Assembly (NCBI RefSeq): GCF_029168945.1
Contig: NC_083601.1
Location: 39,979,660 to 40,043,659 of the forward strand
Length of the DNA stretch: 64,000 nt
Direction: 5' to 3'
From: Cannabis sativa
Taxonomy: Eukaryota > Streptophyta > Magnoliopsida > Rosales > Cannabaceae
Shown one piece after another: positions 15,715 to 31,570 of this stretch (positions are counted from its first letter, which is position 1; each line of letters opens with the position of its first letter). A program made the translations under genes and the position numbers. The notes under the pieces were generated by a model. That model did no database searches. It was not told the origin of the DNA and saw only the letters and a program-made list of their open reading frames with translations.

Positions 15715-16743
15715 AATGGGATGGGATTTGGTATTCGACATTTATTTGGGTCTACAAATAGAATGGTGCAATCGGTTTGGCGAAACTAGGTGATTTGGTA
15801 TATGGTGCTTCCCATATGTCTACAGAGCAAAAATCATCTATGTTCCTCGTAGAAGGCTAAAAGCTCAGAATGCTCTTTAAGGGGGTTCCCTGGTGTCAGC
15901 TCTCCACCACCCCTTACACCTTGGTGCTAAGTGAGCTACTACTAGTCAGTGGGGACTGGTAGGGCGGGCATATGAGGACCACGAGGGGACTCATATGTCT
16001 CCATGAGTTGGAATACTCATGGACATTATCGGGCCGACCCGGTAGTGCGTCGAAGAATGTCGCCAGAGGTTCAATGGTACGTTTCCCTTGGCTTGTCGGT
16101 ATGCCGCTTGCACGGGACGTGGCCTAGATCCTCCGAGAGACGTCGTGACGCGCCTAGGCCATGAGTCTTAACACGAGATGACACGAGTAGTCATTCGTGG
16201 GCTAGTTAGCATACGCGCATGGGACGGATGCACCATGTTGGAAAGGGATAGAGGTCTAATGTATGCAACTAGTTTGGTGGCTTGTCTTGAGGGCCTGCCA
16301 ACATGCGTGGAGGCATGACACCTTGAGGATTGGGCCATGGACGTATGGGAGTCCTTGGGCGACAAGGGAGACTATTCGGACTGTCTCGAATGGGACATGA
16401 TAGAGGCGTTGACACGTTAGCTTGGTGTTGGCATCTTGCCACACACGCTACCTTGGTCACGAGTGACAAGGTGAGCGTCGGTGTTGGTATTTGCCTTACC
16501 ATGGCGGGAACCTATGGACAATGTGAGTATCTTGGCTAGAGAGCCTCGATGCACGAATGCACTCATGGATGTAAGCGAGCATAACTCGGCGGGAGTTCTT
16601 CGAGAGACGGAAGTGTGCACTAGGCACACGGTCGCGCGAAAAATGAGCCCATTGTTATTCGGATGGTTGGAAGGCTGACCTTGGCTTAGAGAAGTCAAGG
16701 TGTCGCACGGGTGGTCCGCTGCCTAAAAAGGTGAGCCTGTGAC
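15715..16743 (-). mobile_element. GC-rich retroelement fragment, possibly a Ty3/gypsy LTR
   Basis: About 1 kb with much higher G+C than anything near it and abrupt edges. Read on the minus strand it starts TGTCACAGGCTCACC, which resembles the TGTCAC start of many plant gypsy LTRs. That start falls directly against the broken end of a CRK exon at 16744. Short open frames inside show no recognisable protein. The left border is uncertain and a second LTR was not seen. Confidence 0.4.
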
Positions 16744-16976
16744 ACCCGGAGGTGGCGTAGTTGAAGCCGTTTCTTCCTAATGGCAGCTTTGGAGAGACTT
16801 GTGAGAAGAGTTTTGAGGCTGGATTCATAGGTGCTGTCATTTTTGAAGCCTGTAGAATTGTCACAGACGTGAGAAATGTAAGTGCCATTATTACCTGGTG
16901 CCGATGCGGCTTCAGTTCTTGATTGGATGATTTGTGAGCTTGTAATTGCCAATAACGACAATTTCAGGATAAACAT
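16744..16976 (-). pseudogene. Truncated CRK exon 1 fragment (signal peptide and start of first DUF26)
   Basis: It starts with an ATG and a hydrophobic leader, then a DUF26 start of the usual kind (HVCDNSTGFKNDSTYESSL). Around 16790-16800 the reading frame shifts by one base: the family-like continuation RNGFNYATSG is in another frame. Homology stops at 16744, where GC-rich retroelement sequence begins. No second DUF26, membrane or kinase exon remains nearby. It is a dead copy cut short by a retroelement insertion or a rearrangement. Confidence 0.75.
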
Positions 16977-18580
16977 TCTTGATGATCACTTAATTTTGTG
17001 TTACTTTTATTTTTTCATAAATTATAAACACAGTAAATAGCTATTGGGTGCAGAACACATACAGTAATGTTGTCAATTGTGATGGATCGATTGACCGAGT
17101 CAAAACTAGCTAGCGAAAACATGTAAGAGCAAAAAATAAAATAAAATGCAATATCATTGATTATTCAACTATCCTGTAACCATTTTCCAACAAAGACTCC
17201 CCACTAAGCAGGTCAACTGAAGTAACTTGACAAATGAGAACGACCCTAACAATTAATGTGGCAATGATCAGTTTTTCTTGAAGAATAATAGTATTGTATA
17301 ATTTTTTTTTACTTATACTTAGAAATATAAGCTAGAATAAATTAGGACATAACTCGTTAGTAATTAATTTTAAAAAACTCAAAATTTTACGGCAAAATTC
17401 TAAAATCTGCTTTCTTTTACCATTTAGTTATTTTTATATATTTTTAGCCAATGTGTAGGTAGGATATTGTACATGTTATAATATTATTTTTTCACGTAAA
17501 TAATATATTTCAAATAAAAATAAATTAATTTAAAATTAAAAAAATTATTCAAAAAAAAATTCTTCCTATTCTTTCTTAATTTTTTGATTTTTTTTTCTCA
17601 TTTACAGACGAACAGTCCTCCTCCCAAGCTCCACCTTCCTCATTCCTTTCAAACTCCACCTTGGTCCTCCATCGAAAATCCACTTCGGCCGTTAATGTTT
17701 TCTTGCAAATGTTCTAATTATAAAAGATATTACTCATGGTTATTAATAAAATTTAATTATAAAATATTAAATTATTAAATTTTAATTTAATAACAAATAA
17801 TAATAATAATAATAAAATTTGATATAATATATAAAGTTTTGATGTATCTAACGGCATTTCTTAGTTTAACAGAATATACTTAAAAAAGAATATTCTGTTA
17901 AATTTAACGATTAGGTTTGATCTCCCGTTAATAAATAAACTCAATATAATTAAACCAAAAAATTAAACAATCTTTTAAATATTAATAATCTCTTTTTAAA
18001 TTAAAAAAAAATCATCTTAGCCACATATCTCTCTAACAAACCTATCTTGGGAGAATATTAATAATTTTTTTTATTTATTTTTTAAAAAAGAAAATCTTTA
18101 TATATTAAAATTAACCTCACGTTATCTAATGTTTTCTCTGGATAAGTATAGGAAGCAGAAATACCACTTCTATATTTGTGTGATTGCAGATATACCACTT
18201 CTGTCATTGACCCACTTTTTAACTTTATAAATGAAGATGTTCATATAATATTAACACTTTACAGAATATTTATAGATATAAACTTACATTACAATGCTAT
18301 GTTAAAAAAAGAACTAAATAGAATAATCTACTACTCCAATAATAAATTTATTTACAATTTTATAATTACACTAATATTATTTTTAATACATTATTAAATA
18401 ATATTTCAAATATAAATATTTAATTTTTTCAAATAAAAATTTTGCAATTTTCAAAAATAAAATACATTCAAAATCTTAAAAAGACCAAAATCTTAAATGA
18501 AACTAACAATACGTGACTCGGCACGTACATTCAGCTAGTATATATAGAAGTGGTAATAGTTCCAGAAGCAACAATTTCTT
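16977..18580. other. Spacer between the CRK fragment and CRK-d
   Basis: AT-rich, no gene supported. A pair of inverted motifs (ATACCACTTCTATAT near 18160, its inverse near 18545) may mark a MITE of about 400 bp. A short less AT-rich patch at 17600-17700 gives a proline-rich open frame without family resemblance. Confidence 0.55.
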
Positions 18581-18700
18581 TTATTGAATAGAAGCAGTAG
18601 TATCAGATACAGAACGGTTTGTAAACGAAGACTGATTGATCGGTATTACTTTAGGCACACAAAAAGCAGGTTGTCTTGGCTGGGGAAGAGATACTGTTCC
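18581..18700 (-). pseudogene. Severed 3' end of CRK-d last exon
   Basis: These 120 nt encode the original C-terminal tail of CRK-d. It begins with the duplicated target (Gly-Thr-Val) and continues SLPQPRQPAF, the proline-rich tail motif usual after a CRK kinase domain, to a stop at 18581. Removing the insertion at 18701-21052 plus one 9-bp copy joins it in frame to exon 7 and gives a 654-residue ancestral protein. It is now separated from the rest of the gene by the inserted element. Confidence 0.9.
18692..18700. repeat. Target-site duplication, left copy (TACTGTTCC)
   Basis: A perfect 9-bp direct repeat of 21053-21061, bracketing the inserted element. Nine base pairs is the signature duplication of Mutator-like transposons. 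Confidence 0.9.
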
Positions 18701-21010
18701 GTGAAAATTACATGAAATATGGGATTTCATAACAAAGTTAGAAAAATATGGCATTTTTAGGTTTGCCACTCTTCTATGGCATTTTTTCACATTTAAGATT
18801 TTTTATGGTATTTGATATGCCATATTTTTATAAACTTATTATCCAGTCCCATGTTTTATGTTTTTGTTTTTAGCTTAATTAGTTTTATTTATTTTTTAAT
18901 TTATTTTACACTTACATTTTAGGGTTTCTTTTTATTTGAAAAATTTACACCAAATACTACATTTTTTTTCAAACATTACATTTTTAATTTGACAAGAACA
19001 TTTTACTTTTATACTTTTATTAATTTTTTTTTCTTTTTTACTTATTGAAACTTCAAAAAAAAATTTTGTTTGTTTTTTTTTTTATATATTTTTTAGTTAA
19101 TTTTGGCTCTCTTTTTTCTTTTCAACTTTGAAGTCAGTTGTTACTTTTTTTTTTTCTTTCTTTCGCTTATCTCTCTATTTTTTTTTTCTAATTTCTCTTT
19201 GTGTCTCTTTTTTTTTAATTTTTTTTTCTCAACCTATTTTTTTTTCTCTTAATATATATAATAAGTGTACATTTTTATATTTCATTTTTTTTACAAAAAT
19301 TAAACTTGTTTTTTTATTTAAACTACTATTTGTTTTTTTTTTGTTAAAAACTAATTATTCCATTAAAAACAGCAGAAAAAAAAAAACCAGTTTCATCAAC
19401 ATCATCCTGAAAAAAAAAAACAATATAAAAAATCATAATCTAAAAAGAATCCAAACTTTAAAAACTAGTTTCATCAACATTGAAAGAAACTAATAATTTC
19501 ATTTAAAGAATACAAAAAATAGTTTCATCAACAAGATAATGAAAAAAATTACAATCTAAAGACGATACTAACTTTAAAAACCAGTTTCATCAATATTAAA
19601 AGAAACGAATTATTTCATTATAAGAGGCAAAAAAAAAAAATAATAGTTTCATCAATAACATAATAAAAAATACACAATGCCTAATAACTAAACTTTTACA
19701 AATTAACGATACTAAATTTAAAAACCAGTTTCGAACATATAAATTTTTTATCAATAATAATCAAACTTTTAACTTCATTCTTTATTTTGGCATTTAATTT
19801 TTTATTTGCTTGCTCAAAAATTAGAGTTAATTTAAACATACAATATGCAACAAATATAACAAAGAAAATCATAAATTTAAATCAAAGAGAAAAAAAAAGA
19901 AACAAAGAAAATTAAAGAGACAAAAGTGTAATAAAAACCATGAAAGAATAACAAAAAAAAAAACAGTGGAATGTGAGAAACCAGTTAGTAAAACAACCAA
20001 AATAAAAACAAACAAATAAAAACCAGTTTCTTGAAATAAATTAATAAAAAAATTGAATAAAACTCAATTATGAACAACAATAAAAAAAAATTAGTTATAA
20101 AAACTAGTTACTTAAAAAAACCAGTTATGAAAATAATAAAATAATATGTGTGTCAGAAACTGATTAATTAAAATAAAATAAAAATTGTTGTTCAAATATC
20201 ATACAATAATAAAACTGGTTTTATACAAACTAAAAAATATATAATAATATCATAAAAATTGAGCAACCCCATTACAGAACAGTTAAAACCTGTGAAACCA
20301 GTTTCGACATGTGAAACCAGTTTTGACGTTATAAAAAATCATAACAAAATACAAATGTTAATAATAAAATTAATTGAAACCAGTTTCATCAGACAATCAA
20401 ATAAAAACCTACACACACAAATATACAAAAAAAAAAAAATACTAATCACAAATATAATCAAAACAACACATAATGCCTACCAATAATTTAATAACAAAAT
20501 ATAAGTGTAAGTTTCCAACCTAGAAACAAAATAATAAAAAAGTAACTTGAAAAAAAATTCTAATAACATAATGAAACTATTTTTTTTTATTCTTTTAATG
20601 AAATTAATAGTTTCTTTCAATGTTGATGAAACTGATTTTTAAAGTTTATATTATCTTAGATTATAATTTTTTATATTGTTTTTTCTTCAGGATGATGTTG
20701 ATGAAACTGGTTTTTTTTTTCCTGCTGCTTTTAATGAAATAATTAGTTTTTAACAAAAAAACAAAGAAAAAAAAAATAGTAGTTTAAATAAAAAAAAAAC
20801 AAGTTTAATCTCTGTAAAAAAAAATAATATCTATAGTTGAGATCATTTTTTATTTATTTTAGTATTTTATTTTTTTAAAAAAGAAAAAATAAATAAAAAG
20901 AAACACAAATTTAAAGTTTTTTATGGCATTCCTCAAGACTTTTTCCCATATTTGTAAGTATTTTAAAAAAATGTCATATTTAGTGTAATTAAGTTTTTAT
21001 GCCATATATA

Positions 21011-23683
<2,673 letters not shown>

Positions 23684-24998
23684 GTCTTTTATTGTGAAAG
23701 TAGTTTTAGTCTTTTGGATCAAAGATAAAACCAGAAGTTTAAAATGCACTAACACTAACATGTGTATCCAATAACAGTGCATGCATCAGCTCCTAAAGTT
23801 GCAGCCTGATATTTTGTGATTGACTAAAAAAATGGTTCACACTTAGTATAAAGTAGATTCCTAGGGACCAGACATTCTTTTTTTTTTTCTTTTTTCTGAT
23901 GGTTTGGTCCCAGCTGATCTGAATTGATCTGTATGTTCATTTTGTTATTATCCTGTCAGATAAACAAAATGATCTAGAGGTTTGGAAAGTTTCTCATTTG
24001 TTTTTATTTTAATTTTAGTTTAGGTGGGGTTGGTGACAAAGAGGGAGATAAAAGCACTAGAGTTATTTCATTGCTCAAAATAGACCAAAAACAATGTTTT
24101 CTCTCTTTTCGTTATTATATTACCTTATCCAGTTGCGGCTGATTGCTAGTCCACACGTTCACAAATCAGATGTATAAAATAACACATACTCTTTTTTGCT
24201 TTACTTATAAATCCAATCAGGTTTACAATGTTTATGTATTTCTATTATCCAATCACAATAGTCAACTGTATAATATATAGTCATACATATTGATATTCAG
24301 TTTACAGTTTTAGCAAATACCATTAGAAAATTGTTTTAATAGTTTTTTTTTTTTTGGCATGATCATATGCTCTTCATTATTATTATTATTATGGTCCGTG
24401 GAAGTGTTCAGGTAGTATTTTAGTGCAAATTCTTTTACTGTTCTATATTGAAGGAAACATGATACGAAAATTCATCCAACCACTCAACAACCAAAAATTA
24501 ATGTGAAAACGAGCTTGACAAGAGATGGCTAAATCAATAATTGATTTATTGTCGGCATTTAAATCTTTTTATAATTGGTTATGTACTAATTTTTATTGAT
24601 AATAAATCAATAATGTTATTTGTTCTAATTCAATCCCATTATTGAGCTAAACCATAATTCTGTATTAAGAGAAAGCGCACAATTAAATGACTGACATGAA
24701 CATCGAATCTTTATCATCATTTTTTAGTAAGAAAATTAAATGATTTGTGTGAACTTCTGACTAGTTTCTCAAGGGTAGTACTACTTTTTGCTCTGCTCTT
24801 CTGTTTTTAATGTTTCATTACCATTATCACCACCATTATTTGAGGTACTATTTCAAACACCAAGACTGAAGCAAGAAAAAGCTTTCATTAAAACCAAAGT
24901 ATATACAGAATACAGTTATATATTAGGTAACTAGTGAAATACCAGATCAACATGCAGAGTAAATTGATCAATTAGACTAGTTACACTTGACATTGTCC
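23684..24998. other. Spacer: CRK-d promoter and CRK-e 3' flank
   Basis: No coding signal is seen. A TTGACT W-box core lies near 23820, close upstream of the CRK-d start. The corresponding spacer between CRK-f and CRK-g (46930-50461) is longer, partly because of a LINE fragment. Confidence 0.6.
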
Positions 24999-27583
24999 TC
25001 ACTCACGTAAAAAACTTGACATAGTTATACTATTGATTGACAAATAATCAACATTAATTTCATCATACTGATTTGATAAACCCCAAGAAAACGCTGGCCG
25101 TTCAGGTTGCCGAAGAGTCTCGCTTTCACTGTTTAACATTACCACAATAGACGACATAGTTGGTCTCTCTTGTGGATCTTCCTGAACGCACAACAGTCCA
25201 AGATAAACACATCTGGTAAACTCATCTGGAGAACATGAGTCTGTCAACAAGGGATCCATCAACTCAAGTGCCCTTCCTTCTTTCCAAAGCTGCCATGCCT
25301 GCAAATTTCCATATCCCAAAAGTGAATACCAACATCTGAAATTGCGATTTGACTAATCTTTAATTTAATAACAAGGCTTACATATGCTATGAGACTTAGA
25401 GCCTGTTTGGATTGTTGGAAACCAGCACTCTTTTTCCCACTAATGATCTCAAGCAGGAGAACTCCAAAGCTAAACACATCAGATTTAACTGAGTAGAGTC
25501 CCTCCATTGCATACTCAGGAGCCATGTAACCGCTACTCCACAGAAGAGTAAAAAATGTAAAAGACAAAGAATATGAATAGTGCCATTATATTTTATGTTA
25601 TAACACACTTACTATGTTCCAACAAGTCTACATGTACTGGCTTCACCTTCAGTTCCTACAAAGATCCTTGCCATCCCAAAGTCTGAAATCTTTGGATTCA
25701 TGTGACTATCCAACAACACATTGCTAGCTTTTAGGTCCCTATGAATGATTCTTAGTCTTGAATCCTCATGAAGATAAAGCATACCCTTTGCGATTCCAAT
25801 TACGATATTAAGGCGATTAGTCCAATTGAGTTGTGCACGTTTGCTAGGATCTAACAAGAAAAGAAAATAAATAGATTAAAATATATAAATGTTTCCAAAG
25901 AGTCATATATTTACCAGAGAGAGAACCTCTGTTTTAAGTGTAAATAAAATTATGATAGAAATCAGAGGAAACTTACCAAAGAGGAGAACATCAAGACTTC
26001 CATTAGGCATGTATTCATACAAAAGTATCTTTTCTTCTCCATTTACGCAGAAACCCAAAAGCCTCACAAGATTTTTGTGTTGAAGTTTCATTATCAGTAG
26101 AACTTCATTGGTAAACTCCTCTGAACCTTGTTCTGAACAACTTGAAAGCCTCTTTACCGCAACTTCTCTTCCATCACTTAGTTTACCCTGAAAAAAAATT
26201 AGATTTTAGGGTTTAAAAAAACTATTTAGTTTATGGACTAAACCCTCGGAAATAGAATTTTATGGAGAAATTTAATATATTACCTTATAAACAGGGCCAA
26301 AACCACCTTGTCCAAGCAAATTTGACTCAGAAAAGTTATCAGTGGCTGCATGAATTGTGGCCAGATCAATATATGGAAACTCTCCTGCATTCTCCTCGTC
26401 CCATGCTTGAAAATGCTGTTGCACTATATTTTTCAGTCCATTTGGTCCACCATTGTCGTTTAACGGTTCTTCTGGATCATTCTTATCTGCAAATTGAACG
26501 ATTTCATTATACAAAAAGAAAAAAGAAAGAGGTAAAACGGAATCAAGAATAATAATTTAGGTTGTTATGTTACCATTTTGAGATCGGAATTTCAATATAA
26601 GACAGTAGACAGAGAAACCGAAGGCCAATACAGCTAAAAAAGCTGAAACTACAAAGATAATTGTCGTCCTAATGTGCCATTTGCTTCCTGCAGTATAAGC
26701 TATTTAAAATTTATTGAAAAAAAAGGTCACATAAAAATTCTCAAATTTCTTAAAGAAAAATCATTGGAAGACACTTACTCTTCCCGGGCTCCAATACGAA
26801 TCCACTCGGTGGTATTTCAGAATCATCTTCGTAAAAATCGTATAACTCGTATCTTAAAAAGCAACTCTTGCTCAAAATTCGTACTCCCTTAGAGAAACTG
26901 CAGCAAGTTGAAGCATTTTCAATAGTGGCCTTAAGGCAAGTCTTACAGCCAGTTGGAGATAAGTCCTCAGTACACTGAACAACAGCATATACAATATCGT
27001 TTCCATAACTTCTTTTGTCAGCTGCATAGTATTTGATCGGCGAATGATTATAAGCTGCCTTCTCAATCAACTCATTTAACATCTCTTCCAACGCAGATCC
27101 GAGCTGTTTTGGTTCTGAAGCATTTATGAGATTATGCATTTCTAAATTTTCTGAAACATCAACAGAGCCTAAGAAGTTCGTATTGGAATAACGTATCATG
27201 CATTTTTCTTCCCATATTACTGCTTCTGGTGAGTTGGGACAATGGCCCATGATTTCTTTTGAGGTCAAGCTAATGCAATTCTTGCAATCTTCATTTGTCG
27301 CATAGCCAAGGCACATATAGAGGCCGTAGACTTTATCGGAGTCGACTCCAGAGGAGGAGGTATTGTAAAATTTAGAAACAGAAGCAGTTGAGGCTAAGGA
27401 ATGGAATAGATTGTAGAGACTGTTTTGAGTTGGGAAGTGACTATTATTGTTAAGTGTATTATTTGTGTTGCAGATGTGGACAGGAAGATATGCAGCATTA
27501 ACAAGCACAAACTGTCCCCTAAGGAAACAGTAGGCCAGAAGTAAGGTTACAGCTTTGAAAGCGTTTCGGAAATACAACAACAT
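24999..27583 (-). CDS. CRK-e: cysteine-rich (DUF26) receptor-like kinase, complete, 673 aa
   Basis: Exons: 26779-27583, 26574-26687, 26284-26486, 25977-26187, 25613-25850, 25382-25532 and 24999-25298; 2022 nt in frame. Signal peptide, then DUF26 motifs [13 protein letters not shown] and [13 protein letters not shown]. One membrane helix is in exon 2. Exon 3 is longer (203 nt) than in CRK-b and CRK-c. The kinase has [32 protein letters not shown] and APEYAMEG. It shares with CRK-g the [20 protein letters not shown] stretch and the IFxGTE activation-segment insert, marking them as one subgroup distinct from CRK-d and CRK-f. The C-terminus is FLRE. Intact. Confidence 0.94.
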
Positions 27584-28767
27584 ATTCTTAATTTCACAAT
27601 AAGTTTTGTGTTGATTTTTCGTGAATTTCTTACTGAAATTCTTCTCCTCTTATTTCTTTTCTTTTCTTATTTTACCGGAGGGAGAGTATGTACTAATGGC
27701 TTACCATAAGATTTTTCATATTTCTTGGCAATTAATAGGCTAGTTTTAACTTTTGATAAATGAATCAGATCATCCAAAATGGATTTGGTCTTCACTTCAG
27801 GTCTTCCACCAGCCACCTAAAGTTATGATATTTTTATTAAAGTAAAAAGGTCTTTCGGTGTTTACTCTGTTCCAAAGAAATTAACGTAGAAAGTTCCTTT
27901 TCTGGACCACAGGTCCACAGAAGCGACGCACACAGAACATTCTGCTCCATTAAAACAAATATGAATATTGCTATTAGGTCCACAAGCACCAACATGAAGT
28001 GATGTACTATAAATTATTAGCAATTTTTTATAATTATTATTAAAATAAGATAAGTTGAGATCCAATATTGAATTACACCACTACCTTTCAAATTTCTCCG
28101 CAATCATATTAACTATTCAGCTAGTTTACTCTTTGTTATAGAAAATTTTCAACTGTCTATTAATCGGTTAGGGGTCTAATGAAGCTTAAACTAATAAACA
28201 CGATAAATGGATGGCTAACCCTGCCAATAGAAAGGTCCCCAGACATCAAAACAATAATTGGTTTGAATCTAAAGTTAAGAAATACACATGGTGCCTAGTA
28301 CCTTAATGAAGTCTTACAATTTAATATCGATCACACTTATTTTAATTTAATAAAAATTATAAAAAATTATTAACTAATTATAAAACATATATTATAGTTG
28401 TACTAAGTGCCACATAACAATACTCAAAGTTAATTAGGGGTACTTCATTTTCTCCTTAAGGCAAGTTTAATATAGCATTGTTGCCTGAACCCACCTTTTA
28501 TTTTATATATTAAAAGAAATTTAACTAGCCAACCAAAAGCAAGAAAGAAAAAAAATAAATAAAAATAATAAGTAGTACTGGTGATCACCATTACTAATAT
28601 TTAGTTTTGAAAAGTTAATATTTTAAGATTAAATTGTCCATTTTTCTAACAGCACCTACCGTTAGAGAAGCCTTTAGGAAATAAAAAAAAAAAAAATCAG
28701 TATTAGACTTCAATGATGTTTAGTATTTTTCGCTATTAGACATCAATGATGTTTAGCATTTTTTTAT
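27584..28767. other. Spacer upstream of CRK-e
   Basis: Holds the CRK-e promoter. No gene is supported; a small antisense open frame at 27862-28065 has no family features. AT-rich sequence continues into the repeat array. Confidence 0.6.
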
Positions 28768-31570
28768 GGGCTTTTTTCATAAATGTACAACAAAAATAAA
28801 ATAATTACAAAAAATGTGCAAAAAAAAATTATTTTAAAAATTTATACATTTTGAAAATTTATTACATGAAACCATACATTTTTAATATGTTTATTAAACC
28901 TCAAAATAAACAATTTCGTAAAATTAATTAAACGGTTTTATAAAAATAAACAAGTTAAATATTTTTTTATTAAAAGATAAATGTTTATTATCTATTTTAG
29001 TATGAATTATTATAATTTAATAAGATTTTTTTTAATAAAATACAATATCAAAATTATAAACATTAATGTATATAAATATAAATCAATACTTAAAATTACT
29101 AAAAATAAACATGACACGTAAAGTGATATAATAAACATATGTGAATATTATTATTTTGTTTATTAAAGTAGTGTGTTTAATAAATAGAAAACAAAATAAA
29201 CATATATATACAAAATATTTTATATTATTAGTATGTTTATTATAATTGTAAACATAAAAATAGACATAGTCAATTTATACTATACTAAAATAAATATATT
29301 CTTTCTATTGTTTCTATAAATTGATTATTTTCTAATGAGTTAGTGAACAAGTTTTTTATTGAAGTATAATTCTTACATCAAAAAATAAATAAACAAACAT
29401 AACTTTATAAATTCCAAAAATTATTTAATTAAAAAAAATAAACACGACACAATTAATAAACAAAGAAAAAGATAAAGATAAACAATTTTATATATATATA
29501 TATATATATATTATTTATTTTCTAAAAAATTACTAAAAAAATAAACATAACACACGTAGAGTGATATAAAATAACTTATGTGAATATTATTATTTTGTTT
29601 ATTAAATTAGTATGTTTAATTAATAGAAATAAAATAAATACATATATAAAATATTTTATATTATTAGTATGTTTATTATAATTGTAAACATAAAAATAAA
29701 CATAGCCAATAAACACATATATAAAATGTTTTATATTATTAGTATGTTTATTATAATTGTAAACATAAAAATAAACATAACCAATATTACCATATATGTA
29801 CTAATCAATAATTATTACCATATATATTATAATAAAAATTGAAAAAAAGTTTTTAATTAGGGCTTTTTTCATAAATGTACAACAAAAATAAAATAATTAC
29901 AAAAAATGTGCAAAAAAAATTATTTTAAAAATTTATACATTTTGAAAACTTATTACATGAAACCATACATTTTTAATATGCTTATTAAACATCAAAATAA
30001 ACAATTTCGTAAAATTAATTAAACAGATTTATAAAAATAAACAAGTTAAATATTTTTTTATTAAAAGATAAATGTTTATTATCTATTTTAGTATGAATTA
30101 TTATAATTTAATAAGATTTTTTTTTAATAAAATACAATATCAAAATTATAAACATTAATGTATATAAATATAAATCAATACTTAAAATTACTAAAAATAA
30201 ACATGACACGTAGAGTGATATAATAAACATATGTGAATATTATTATTTTGTTTATTAAAGTAGTATGTTTAATAAATAGAAAACAAAATAAACATATATA
30301 TACAAAGTATTTTTATATTATTAGTATGTTAATTATAATTGTAAACATAAAAATAGACATAGTCAATTTATATTATACTAAAATAAGTATATTTTCTTTC
30401 TATTGTTTCTATATATTGATTATTTTCTAATGAGTTAGTGAACGAGTTTTCTATTGAAGTATAATTCTTACATCAAAAAATAAATAAACAAACATAACTT
30501 TATAAATTCCAAAAATTATTTAATTAAAAAAAATAAACACGACACAATTAATAAACAAAGAAAAAAAATAAAGATAAACAATTTTTTTTATATATTATTT
30601 ATTTTCTAAAAAATTACTAAAAAATAAACATAACACACGTAGAGTGATATAATAAACTTATGTGAATATTATTATTTTGTTTATTAAAGTAGTATGTTTA
30701 ATAATTAAATAGAAAACAAAATAAACATATATATACAAAGTATTTTATATTATTAGTATGTTAATTATAATTGTAAACATAAAAATAGACATAGTCAATT
30801 TATATTATACTAAAATAAGTATATTTTCTTTCTATTGTTTCTATATATTGATTATTTTCTAATGAGTTAGTGAACGAGTTTTCTATTGAAGTATAATTCT
30901 TACATCAAAAAATAAATAAACAAACATAACTTTATAAATTCCAAAAATTATTTAATTAAAAAAAATAAACACGACACAATTAATAAACAAAGAAAAAGAT
31001 AAAGATAAACAATTTTTTATATATATTATTTATTTTCTAAAAAATTACTAAAAAATAAACATAACACACGTAGAGTGATATAATAAACTTATGTGAATAT
31101 TATTATTTTGTTTATTAAATTAGTATGTTTAATTAATAGAAAATAAAATAAATACATACATAAAATATTTTATATTATTAGTATGTTTATTATAATTGTA
31201 AACATAAAAGTAAGCATAGCCAATAAACACATATATAAAATGTTTTATATTATTAGTATGTTTATTATAATTGTAAACATAAAAATAAACATAACCAATA
31301 TTACTATATATATATACTAATCAATAATTATTACCATATATATTATAAAAAAAATTGAAAAAAAGTTTTTAATTATATATAAAAGTGTATGAGAAAATGA
31401 TAATAAGTTTTTTTGCACATATTTTGTAATTAATTAAAATAATGTATACAAAATTGTAAAATGCCCTTTTAATTATATATAAAAGTGTATGAGAAAATGA
31501 TAATAAGTTTTTTTTGCACATATTTTGTGATTAATTAAAATAATGTATACAAAATTATAAATACCCTTTT
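28768..31570. repeat. AT-rich segmental repeat array (about 2.8 kb)
   Basis: A block starting GGGCTTTTTTCATAAATGTA at 28768 recurs almost unchanged at 29863, a spacing of about 1.1 kb. The inner piece with TTGATTATTTTCTAATGAGT occurs near 29320, 30415 and 30845, so the second unit carries a further partial duplication with a period of about 0.43 kb. Blocks with AAATATTTTATATTATTAGT recur throughout. Copies are highly similar, indicating recent duplication. No open frame of note is present; it could be the body of a non-autonomous element duplicated by unequal exchange. Confidence 0.75.

Noticed and set aside
16168..16888. Several overlapping frames in the GC-rich segment
   Set aside because: High G+C lowers stop frequency on all frames; none shows a recognisable domain.
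19128..19493. 121-codon plus-strand frame of Phe/Leu/Lys-rich sequence
   Set aside because: It lies in the inverted-repeat arm of the MULE and is poly-A/T low complexity, not a transposase.
28768..31570. CRISPR-like regularly spaced repeat array
   Set aside because: Plant nuclear DNA with repeat units of hundreds of bases; repeats are segmental duplications, not short repeats with unique spacers.
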